The translations under genes and the position numbers were made by a program. A stretch of 24,891 nt of DNA from Choristocarpus tenellus KU-1152 (taxonomy: Eukaryota > Phaeophyceae). This document shows positions 9,664 through 19,200 of the stretch, in pieces; position 1 is the stretch's first letter, and each line of letters opens with the position of its first letter. The notes under the pieces are model-generated. The model had not been told where the DNA came from and did no database searches. It saw only the letters and a list, made by a program, of their open reading frames with translations. The stretch covers positions 1-24,891 of the forward strand of contig CAXNAD020000196.1 in assembly GCA_964200185.2 (NCBI GenBank), in the 5' to 3' direction.

Positions 9664-12600
9664 TCACTGTCTCTGATGATAACTTCTATCACCACTGTGT
9701 TGCCTATATAATACATCCTTTTGCTCACCACTCTCATAGTACCCCAAGGTGTTTGGACTGCTCTCACCATTTCTCATTCCTATACTACCCCCTTGCTCTC
9801 TCATCCCCCCTTTCCCCTCATCTAAATGACTGAAGGTTCCATGAGCTTGTGAGTAGGGCAGGTGAATTGAGTTGTCGTTGGTTGCATATCTATTACCCCC
9901 AAACCCACTCCGTACAGATGTGTGTGTGTGTGTTGGAGAGAGATATGATTTGTACTGATTGTGAGAACTATCGTCTTGAATGGGGAGTTGAATTGCAGGG
10001 AGGTGCACACTGTGGGGTGAGCCATGTATTTCTTGTGAGCCACTGTTGTACTGGCTCCGTGCTTGCTGTTGTTGGTATGGGGATGGAGGTTTAATGAGGA
10101 AGGAATTAGGCTCTGACCACTGACGTTGCAACTCTGAGGAGTGTGGCATTGAATTGGCATGACCTGCAAAAGCCTTCCTGCTCTCCCTGCATATTGGCAA
10201 AGGCAGAGCAGCAGAGGATTTTGAAGAAGGCAAGGACAATGTTTCGCTTGTTAGGGGGAGGGGAAAATATCAACACTTCTGTCATTTCTTCCCCTTGTTC
10301 TCCATGAGGGTCTCTGGTCAGTTTCGACACGCACGTGTACTTCATTCATCTCTTTCTGTTTATATTTTTCACAACATTTATTAAAACACCAAAATGTACC
10401 AGAAACAGAATCCCTTGCTTTTCAACATCAGGAAAATATCCAAGTAACCGGTTGACTCTGATGTAGAAACTGCATGCCATGTGAGCCGCCAGAAGGGACA
10501 GGTATGTATCTCTTCTCAACCTGGTACATTCAAAGAGATCTGTGTCCGCAGGCACTAAACCTTACCAACGTACCTGTCACTATCCCAGTCTCTCATAGAT
10601 CTTTGATGTCTGACAGGGGGACCTGGGGTTCTAGCCCTTCGCTGAGGGCACAGGGCTATCTCATGCCCAGTATCTCCACAGTTGTAGCACTGACGAATTA
10701 ACGATCTACCACGGTTATCACCTTGTCCTTGTCCCGATAAACGTTTTCCCCTGTCAAACTTGGATTGCCTACCACTACCATTGCTCCTAGCAAACTTGCT
10801 CACATGTCGTCTATATTCACATTGCAGAAGATGACACACAGTGGACCACAAGGCAGGAGGGATTGCAATAAGGAAACATGGACAAAGGTAGAAAGTCTTT
10901 GTGGGGGGTTTGAACATGGAGAACGTGGATAAAATAGGGTTGAAGGATGAAATAAATCCTCAAAAGATAATTGCCTGAGAAATGAATGGGAAAAGAACTA
11001 CATGGATTTACTTGAAATAATTCACACGGTTTAGGTGTCAATAAAAGTACCTTACAACCTAAGTATGAGGTGACTATCCTGAGAATGTGAGTAAAAAAAA
11101 GTGTAATTTATCTTTATATTTTCTATGCAAGTCTTAAACATCTTGCTAGTAAGATTACCTTTCAAAACCCTTCCATAACATAAATCCTTTTGAAGGTCTT
11201 ACTGCTACTAGCATGTTTTACACACAAACTTAGACTCAGTTTTCTTTATTACTGGTGTGTGCTAAGGTATTCATTACCTTCCTCCGCCTTGCAACTCCGA
11301 GCTATCAAATCGCTTCTCAGGGCAGATCGCACCATTGTGCCAGGACCTCCCACAGTTCTCACAGGTTCCAGTTACCATGTTTCCATGCATGCCCCTCACT
11401 TCACCCCCTACAATCATGTAGTCCATGGATGCACAACAGGTGTGACCTTTCTTACCACAGGCAACACAGCGGGCATTTGGGCATACATTCTCGACAGGTG
11501 TACCATCACTTGACACCTTTGACGGACAGGTCTTATCAGGGGAAATCAAGAAATCGGAGGTGGGTGGTAGGTAGAGGAGCAGGGGCATTGAGAGAGGGCA
11601 TGGGGAGGGCAAGCGTTTGTCTTTCTGATTAATGTGTCGGGATCAGTAACATGAGGGGCTAGGATCCAGGAGCAAACATGGAAGACTGTTGTTGGTGGCA
11701 ACACTCATTTCACTGTGGAAGCACTGAGATAAAACCAACACAAAGGATAAATGTATGAGATTTCCGGAATCCTGAACCTCCATGTGTGTTAAGTTGTGAA
11801 TGGTAGCATCTTGAGTACAGATTGGAGTCCCTCACATACCTCTGCAGTGTGGCCCACTGCACCACAAATGAAGCAGAGTTCAACAACAGGGGTAGTGGCC
11901 CTGTCCTCTGTGCACTCCTCCGTTGAGTGCCCAAACTCCATGCATACAAGGCAAGCTGAATGTGGACATCCCTGTGAAGCAAGGTTTGCAGCACAAGGGT
12001 GCATTGACTTACATGCAGCAGGTAAAGATGGAATAGGAATGTTTGATCCTCCCCCCCTCTGCCCTTCAAACAGCTGAGAGGTGTATACTGTTGCAGTGGG
12101 TGGCTCATACTCACTGAAAGTAGAAAACGATCCATGATGTGCTAGTACAATACCAAAGACCTCCAGTCTTTCAACTTTGAACAGGTGACTTTCAACTCAA
12201 ATGCACAGACACATACAAGACACACCTCCTCAGTGTGACCAGACTCAGCACAGAGTATGCAAAAGGGAGTCTGGGGACATGCATTTTCCCAATGCCCCTT
12301 CGCCTTGCAATTATTGCACTGTGGGACTTTTGCTGTCTCCACCTTAGCATCAGGGTTGATAAAATATCTTGGCACTTCTTTCTTCAAGGTCTTGTACTGC
12401 GATTTTATGGGGAAACATGGTGAGAACAGGGTAGCAATCAATGACTGAGGGAACAGGGAGCTCGGGGGTGCTACTTGATAAAGCAAGATCCAATGGGCTG
12501 AGACTAGTGGATTCAAGTACTTGACCAACAATTAGACCATCTCAATATAGAAGGTAAGCATAAGATGGCACACTGTTGGGTTTCTAGAGTCTATGGGGCA

Positions 12601-15600
12601 AGATAGGAGGGGCTAGCTACAATGTCACTTGGAGGAGGTTGGGAGACAAGAATAGTGTAAAACATTCAATTTGGGTGAGAGTATATTAAAGAACAAGAAT
12701 TAGGGCAAAATACTCTTTTACCCAGAGGGGTATTGGTTAGAGAGCTCTTTCAACAGTAATCGAAAGCAAACACAAAGTTCAGGACACCAAAGGCCATTCA
12801 AGCATTGTTATCCCTTCTTTGGTCCATCAACCGTAAGGGAAATTGGACAAGGCATAACAAAAACACAGACAGCAACCCCTTTTCTTGAAAGACGCAACTT
12901 GATTGTATGTGGGAAGTGTGAGGGAACAGTAAAAGAACACCAACATACATACTGGAGGCAGATTCTTGACTAGAACCATATTAGTCTGGACGGTCACTGA
13001 ATAATACAAAAAATTCTGGTTCTGCCAAGAAAAATATCAGAGGCCACTGGAGGGGGATAATGCTATGGATTTATCCTGAATGGAACAACTAATTCCAGAT
13101 ATGCACCAGCAACAGATTTTTCATAGCCATACATACCATACCACAGACAATACTCAAACACTGATGAACATGCTGGTTGAAGGGGAGAGGAAGAGGGTTC
13201 AGATGTGAGAGGTGCAACTTGAGGGAGTTGGGGATTGGAATGCATTGAGGTCTGTGATGGTGTTGAGTTGACACAGAAAATATCATACATCGGCAACAGT
13301 CTTAAAGCAGCACACATGTACTGCCACTCACATTGACAATATTCAGTAACAAAATTTGACCACAGGTCAAATCATTGAGGTAAGGAAGTATTAAGGAGAG
13401 GTCATCTACATTCCTTCGGGTACCATTGTGCCTACAATGTGCCTCAATGCTCTATCTGACTAGCCCTGTTCCCTCTCACCTGTACAGCACGAATTTCTCG
13501 GCCTAGAAGAGTCTCCCCGTTCACCATATCAACAGCCATTGCAGCATCTTTGCGATTCTTAAAGAATACAGTTGCACGACCGCTGGGCCTGTCCACACAT
13601 ATGGGAGGGGGGGGGTTATATGAGAGAGCAGTCGTATGAGACAGTCACCCATGTAAGGAATGGATAGGGTTATGAGGTGCAAGCAGAAGATGCAAACACA
13701 AAAATCTGCCTATAGCACAAGGGAACCACCACAAGCACAATTAAGCTAATAAACAGTACATCTCCAGTAATCTTCAGCTCAGAAAAAAATACCTCTTCAT
13801 GAGGAAAAGTGTGCTTTGGGCAGCAGAAAACACATCAATCGAAACATATAGATTGTCTTCTTCCCTGCCCCTTCCTTAGAATTGTGAATCTAGATGGGTC
13901 GTGAGTCCAAGTTGCATTAACCTACAGGATAAATTAGAGGAGAAATGCAAAAACTTAGAGAAATCTGTTCTCCACATCACCAGCTACAGGCAGAAAGCTC
14001 CCCTATTTTGAAGCTTTTCTCACGTCTCATTAAAAATTTGTCAATTACTCACATCACCTTCCCCGTGATGGTGTCTGTCCATTTGCCAACCTTCATACTG
14101 ACGACCTCGCCAAAAACAGCGAACGTCTTGGTCAGGATCTTCTCCTCACACATATTAAATGGCAGGTTTGACACGCTCATTCCCCCTCCAGCCAACACCC
14201 CCTTGCCTGGGGTGTCCATGTTATTCCTATCGATATCATTGCCCTCCCCTGGGCTCTCATATCCTGATTTCCTGTCCTGGCCAACAGAATCTTCCTCCGA
14301 ATTACCTTCAGAATCTGTGTCGTCATCATCAGGTGCAATTTCACCACTATCTCCCTTGTCCTCTACAGCCCCTCCAGCTGCATCCTTCATGGCTTGCCCT
14401 TTCGCTTGAGTCTCTTTGTAAGAACGACCAAAGCTGCTGAGAAACTCATCATTTAGTGGTGCAATCTCAGGCACATCTGGCTCCTTAGACATTCTAAAAT
14501 CGAGAGATTGGGAATGGGGCAGGTGGGGAGGGGGAGCTTAAAAAAGAGAATGAACTGTTCTTAACCTTTTGAGATAGGATATTCAGGGCACAACAATTGA
14601 AAAGAGACACCTTACATTCCAGCAAACTACATTGCAAGGTCCAATCGGTGCCTACAGGAAAAAATCTTGGCATGTGTGGGAACTCTGCTCCTTGCCTGGG
14701 ATTGATGAACTTTTGAGCCCAGCTCGAGAGTTCCTTCTTTGCCACCTCTTTGACCTCGACAGGCGCCTCCACACCCACCATTACCCCCAATATGACCACA
14801 TCATTCTTGTTGCCTGCTGTTCCAAACTTCGCGCTGAGCTTAGATTTGCTTTTCCTCTGCTTTTTCTTCTTTTTCTGCTTAGAAGGAATAGAGCTATCTG
14901 TTTCTGCACCCGCTGATGCTCCCCTCACAGTGGCCACAGACAAACCCTCCCCATCTGATGCCTGCTGGACTACGGAATTGACATCACCTCTTCCCATCTC
15001 CTCATCTAACTCGTCAACATCTATGATATCCACTTCTTCCACCGCTATAGCCATTGTCTCTTGTCGGTTCCTTTTTCGTCCATGAATGGTCACTCGTCGT
15101 GTGGGCGGGTCAGGTTGGGTATCCCTGTCCGACCCTGCACCAACGCTTGGGCTACTCCTGGTAATGCTAATTGCGTCATCATCTTCACTATCAACCACCT
15201 CTTCTATGCCAGAGTTGGTACTCGCTCCACTAGCACAAGGGTTTGCGTCAGGACCTTGATCGTCTGATTAAGAAGAGGAGGCATAAAGACAAAGGGATAG
15301 TGAAATAAGCTCCACAAATAGATACGCTATTAGTGGTTTCAATTGCTACAGGAGGCAGGGCGACAAAGTTCATCCATCTCCTGTATGTGTCGAGGTCTAC
15401 AAGGTGCAAGGGAAAGGCTGCTGTGTGGTGGGCGACCTTCTCAGGACCAACGGTCCACTTGGTACTACGACTGGTGGCCCTACCTGAGCCGCCTACGCTG
15501 TCCACTCCACGCAGCGAATAAGAATTGTACCCTAGGTTTTTGTTTCCATTCCATCCGTCATCAACATCTGACTGGTTTTGCATTAGATATTCCTTGGTCT

Positions 15601-15613
15601 TCTTCCTATTCAT
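9664..15613 (-). CDS. RRM plus multi-CCHC zinc-knuckle RNA-binding protein (Air1/Air2/ZCCHC7-like), 9 exons
   Basis: Exons in coding order: 15613-15316, 15263-14616, 14476-14053, 13588-13480, 12396-12226, 11971-11840, 11531-11278, 10810-10574 and 10186-9664, giving about 931 aa. Residues 1-400 are low-complexity, with acidic runs (EDDD, DVDELDEE) and a Lys-rich patch (KQKKKKKQRKSKSK), probably nuclear. One RRM spans about 414-493, with RNP2-like SVSNLPF and RNP1-like SGRATVFF. Then PRYF precedes CX2CX4HX4C knuckles at about 520-533, 539-552, 557-570, 583-596, 616 onward (degenerate), 651-664 and 720-733. The tail is Q/S/H-rich. Knuckle arrays preceded by a RYF-type stretch are typical of Air1/Air2/ZCCHC7, which present RNA to the TRAMP poly(A) polymerase and exosome; that role is inferred. 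The RRM-to-knuckle junction is phase 0 on both sides, and the open frame upstream of the first knuckle exon contains no ATG, which favours one gene. The junctions 15316/15263 and 14616/14476 are uncertain. An ATG at 14492 could instead start a separate RRM-knuckle protein. Confidence 0.7.
10187..10573 (-). other. Intron 8 of the RRM/zinc-knuckle gene
   Basis: A 387-bp intron with donor GTACGT after AGTGACAG and acceptor AATATGCAG, in phase 2. The frame remains open upstream of this acceptor to 10239, but that part is pyrimidine-rich intron rather than protein. Confidence 0.65.
10811..11277 (-). other. Intron 7 of the RRM/zinc-knuckle gene
   Basis: A 467-bp intron with donor GTAATG and acceptor GAATATAG, in phase 2. 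It separates knuckles 6 and 7. No other content was recognised. Confidence 0.6.
11532..11839 (-). other. Intron 6 of the RRM/zinc-knuckle gene, splitting knuckle 4
   Basis: A 308-bp phase-0 intron with donor GAG/GTATGT and acceptor GATAAG/ACC. Splicing joins CFICGAVGHTAE to TCP and so supplies the last zinc-binding Cys of the fourth knuckle. This domain completion is strong support for both sites. Confidence 0.75.
12397..13479 (-). other. Intron 4 of the RRM/zinc-knuckle gene, 1.1 kb
   Basis: Runs from donor CAG/GTGAGA (end of the RRM) to acceptor AATCGCAG/TAC before the first knuckle, phase 0 on both sides. A minus-strand open stretch at about 13317-13063 has possible acceptors and could be an alternative terminal exon of an RRM-only transcript, but it has no recognisable domain. 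If this interval is really intergenic, the gene is two genes. Confidence 0.5.
13589..14052 (-). other. Intron 3 of the RRM/zinc-knuckle gene, inside the RRM
   Basis: A 464-bp phase-2 intron with donor GAT/GTGAGT and acceptor GGACAG/GCC. Splicing restores the RRM across its RNP1 strand (KWTDTITGKVM then PSGRATVFF). That makes this one of the safest junctions in the gene. Confidence 0.75.
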
Positions 15614-16024
15614 TTAGAAAAGGGAACGAGTGGAAGGTATGAAGGAAAATACGACAACTAGTTCGGGCACACCATACACCGGAAGAAAAATGCAACTCGG
15701 GAGGCTAACAATACCCCTGTCACTCGATTGGCACCAGGACCTTTGACCATCATCACAGCAAAAAGACAGGTATGGTGAAGATCAAAAGGTTCGAAATTTA
15801 CCGCATGCTCTCGCTTCACAATACAACATCGTAAGCATTTGCGAAGAAGGATGACGCTTTGCGCTCATATTAATCAATTTCTGAGGATCAGATCCCCCAC
15901 CTTGACAAGTCACCTCCATCCTGCTCCTCAATTTCGAGACCGTCCCGGTCTTCGGAGTACGTGATTCGGCTCATTAAATGCTCCTAGATTCGTTCAAAGA
16001 TTACAAACAGAGATCATTCAATGC

Positions 16025-16046
16025 GATAAGGCTTATCAGACTTATC
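16025..16046 (+). promoter_or_regulatory. Clustered GATA motifs upstream of OTC
   Basis: GATAAG at 16025-16030 and CTTATC at 16032-16037 form a 13-base palindrome about a central G. A second CTTATC follows at 16041-16046. The three WGATAR-type cores within 22 bases resemble GATA-factor sites. In fungi such factors control nitrogen-metabolism genes, so the position about 200 bp upstream of OTC is suggestive only. Confidence 0.35.
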
Positions 16047-16080
16047 CTGACATCTCATTCCCCTTCCTATTTTGTCCCAT

Positions 16081-16087
16081 TGACTCA
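16081..16087. promoter_or_regulatory. TGACTCA bZIP (Gcn4/AP-1 type) motif upstream of OTC
   Basis: An exact TGACTCA palindrome 160 bp before the OTC ATG. In fungi this is the core site for Gcn4-type general amino-acid control, which includes arginine-pathway genes; in animals it is an AP-1 site. A 7-mer can occur by chance in 633 bp, so function is unproven. Confidence 0.35.
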
Positions 16088-16094
16088 AAGGTTG

Positions 16095-16119
16095 TTGGGT
16101 TTCATTCGATAAAACCCAA
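16095..16119. repeat. Perfect 8-bp inverted repeat (hairpin) in the divergent promoter
   Basis: TTGGGTTT at 16095-16102 and AAACCCAA at 16112-16119 are perfect reverse complements around a 9-base loop. The repeat lies 8 bases downstream of TGACTCA and about 130 bp before the OTC start. It could be a protein-binding palindrome or a 5'-UTR stem. Confidence 0.4.
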
Positions 16120-16246
16120 TGTCAGATAGGGTACAAACAATTTCGTGGCAAAATAAGGTATAAGTGGGTTATGTTTTTGGAATAGTCACATGTTTAACTT
16201 GTCAACAGTTTGGAGGACGAGCTTTACTTTCTGCTAGCAGGTTTAA

Positions 16247-19200
16247 ATGGCAGCTTCAACAGCATTTCGTGGGGTGCGCTCCTTGACTGGAAGGTCGCTG
16301 ATGTCCGTGGCCGATCTGAGGTGAGCATGGGAAGCCGCAACCTTTTCCGCCTCATTATGGTCCTACTTCACCTTGATACAATCTACATTGCCCACCTGTT
16401 CCTGTGGACAGGATGATATACTCTTGTATATAGTCTAGACTTCCGATTCTACTGCTGTAGAACCGCCTCGATACAAGAGTAGGGCGAGGTGTCATCAATG
16501 ACATGAATGCAATACAACAGAGTTGGAGTCGAAGACATACCTTGTCAATGGTTATGCTCAGATTTGGCCCTCTCGTTGTCACCTCCTACCGATGCCTGAT
16601 TCATCGATTCGAATACCCTACCTCCAACCTCCCATTGAAAATTTAGTAGCCGACTTCAGATGTTTTCCCTGCCGGTTGTCATCCTACTGGCTGTCACAAA
16701 CCCTGCTCCCCACTTGACAGTAAGGAGGAGCTTTTGGGCCTAGTGGATTGCTCAATTGGCCTAAAGAAGCTCTTCAAGGACTCTAGTAGTGGCATTGAGG
16801 TATGACCAATCCCCCAGTTGCTGGTTGAGGTTGTAACGTCTCGCCTCAAGTCAATCTCGCCATCTGTATATTACCATGTCCATACCATTTCTTGCAGCAT
16901 TTGCCACCGTACAACCTCAAAGTCGCATTTCAAACCCCTCCCTTTTCCGTCATAAGAACTTCTCTTACCTGGAATTATCCACGCGCCTCACAAATGCTAC
17001 TTCACTGCGTTCTACTTGGTGAGACCTCTAGTCACAACACCACTTCCATGGCCTCTCACCCGCTAATGCCTGCTCTCCAATCCACTCCGACAAACTTGAC
17101 GATTGGCAGAAAGTGCAGCCAATGCTCGGTCAGTCTGTGGCGATGCTATTTCAGAAAAGATCAACCCGTACGCGTGTCTCCACAGAGACAGGAATGGGAC
17201 TGCTAGGCGGAAGGGCGCTCTTCCTGGGCCCATCTGACATACAACTTGGGGTCAATGAGTCTATGAAGGACACGGCCAAGGCGAGCTTAGCCTACATTCC
17301 GTTACTAGCAATTTTTTTGTGCAGTAAGCAATGTACAGTGTGAAGTAGTTCCTCAATTTAGAGACTTGATCTGAAAGAGTAGTTTACTGTGCTGGACATG
17401 GTGTGCCAGTGTGTGTGTTGGAAGGTCATCCCTCAAGAGCAAGAGTCTCCAGAATCTTTGTCCTTTCTGAGTGTTGTGCTGGTCAATTGACTGTGGTCAG
17501 GTTCTTTCCGGCTTCAACAGCATAATACTGGCAAGAGTTTTTGCCCACTCGGACGTGGAGGAACTTCAGGTGGAGGCAGATGTGCCTGTGATAAACGCCC
17601 TCTCTGACCTGCATCACCCGCTGCAGACTCTGGCCGATCTTATGACCATAAAGGTACATCAGGTCAATTGGTTTGATACTTTGACAACAAGAGGTATACC
17701 TGGAACGTCAAATATGTTGTAATTCGAGTGTTTCACTACCTCTGTCTCATTGTCAATAGTCCTAACCAAGTTTTGAAAGTTGTGAACTGTTATTTTGAAA
17801 GCAGAGATAAGACCTCACCATGGTGGATATTAACTACCCTTCCACCCTCAACAATATTGGGTGAAGTTTTGGGCTCATCAAAGTGTTCAATTTGACCCGC
17901 TGATAATCATCCTTTCGACTTGGTCTCACCAAGCCCACCATTTAGGCAGTGCAACACCTTTCGTCAGTTCCAGGAATATTCATGATAGCGTAGAGTGATA
18001 GAGTAGGTACCATACCCACCACTCTCCCCTCTCCCCCCCACTGCATCCACCATCCTGACATGCCACCCACCTGCCAGCACCCAACAATACCAATGCCAAC
18101 TCAACAGAAATCTACTTGCTCCTCCTAGGCTGCAGGAACCCTCAAGCATTTGCTGTCCTGGGCTCATGTAATTTCTCCATCCACTTCTCACTGTACCCCT
18201 CTTGCACGGGCCTATCCTCTCTCATCTTACCTCCTCAGGAACAATTTGGACAATTTGATGGCCTGACAATGTCCTGGGTCGGAGATGGCAACAACGTACT
18301 CCATGATCTCATGCTTGGTGCAGCTAAGCTGGGTGAGAGTTGGTGACCAGTTTTGTGATGTTAGAGCCTGCACGGTGGACACTCTGTTTGATAGACAACT
18401 TTCTGTCCTTATGGGGCATTGTCCGGGCCTATCTGTGGGCTCAGATTGAACTCCACCCGCGAGAGTTTGGGGTGCCATGCTGTGATCATTGAAGTTGAAG
18501 TTGAAGTCTTAGAGCTACTCTGGTCGCTGGTGTGCTTGTTTCAATAAGACTAAGTTGTTTCTCCCCTATAATGTTTCCAAGATACTCCTAAATGACGTGT
18601 TGAAAACCCAAGGAATCGCGGGAAGAAGTTTTTTTTAATGTGATGATGCACATCTCATTGTACCCGTATACTTGTGTAGGGTCACGGTTTATTTCTTGTT
18701 TAATATTTTTAAATTTGACTATTTTTTTATAGAGGGACTAGGCTGCGCTCTGCATTGTATCAATCGATTGCCCCAAGTTCTTTTCCATATGCTGCAGGCA
18801 CCTCCCTCACCCACTCCTCGCCCCCCCATCCCCCCATCCCCCCATTACGTCCTAGCCATTAACCTTCGAATTGCAACTCCAGAGGGTTACCGGCCAGACC
18901 CCCAGATTACGCAGATGACATCAGATCTTGCTCAGGAGAGTGGCTCTTCCATGCTCATTACCGACAGTCCTGTGGAGGTGAGGCTCCATCCCTGTGTGAT
19001 TGTCCATGTGATTTGTGATAATATTTTGTGTGTGTGTGTGTGAGGAGGGTTGTTGGTATGTTTGAGCATTGGGAGGTCTGTGTTCATGCTGTTGTTTATT
19101 ATTATTATTAATAATAATGATAATAACTCTCATGGTAAGGGAGTGGGAAATTGCTGTTATAATAACTGAATTTTCCACTACGAGGGTATTTTTTTTTCAA

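Larger units (their letters stand above)
15614..16246. promoter_or_regulatory. Divergent intergenic region between the zinc-knuckle gene and OTC
   Basis: A 633-bp gap between the proposed ATG of the minus-strand gene (15613) and the OTC ATG (16247). It should contain both 5' untranslated regions and both promoters. Visible motifs are an ATTGG (inverted CCAAT) near 15725, a GATA cluster at 16025-16046, TGACTCA at 16081-16087 and a hairpin at 16095-16119. Regulation is inferred from position. Confidence 0.55.

Noticed and set aside
9353-9676. 107-codon plus-strand open frame between the two convergent genes
   Set aside because: No recognisable motif. It ends inside the opposite gene's last exon and fits 3'-UTR sequence.
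11710-12135. 141-codon minus-strand open frame
   Set aside because: It lies over the real zinc-knuckle exon 11971-11840 in a different frame and lacks the CCHC pattern; a shadow of that exon.
14159-15085. Plus-strand open frames with Ser/Pro/Phe-rich translations
   Set aside because: These are antisense to the acidic and Lys-rich exons of the minus-strand gene; their composition is the expected mirror of those codons.
15775-15805. B-box-like GGTTCGAAATT
   Set aside because: The stem bases do not pair, and no cloverleaf can be drawn upstream.
16892-17206. 104-codon plus-strand open frame near the start of OTC
   Set aside because: It overlaps OTC intron 2 and exon 3 in the wrong frame. The OTC motif STRTR is read in another frame, which joins correctly to exon 2.
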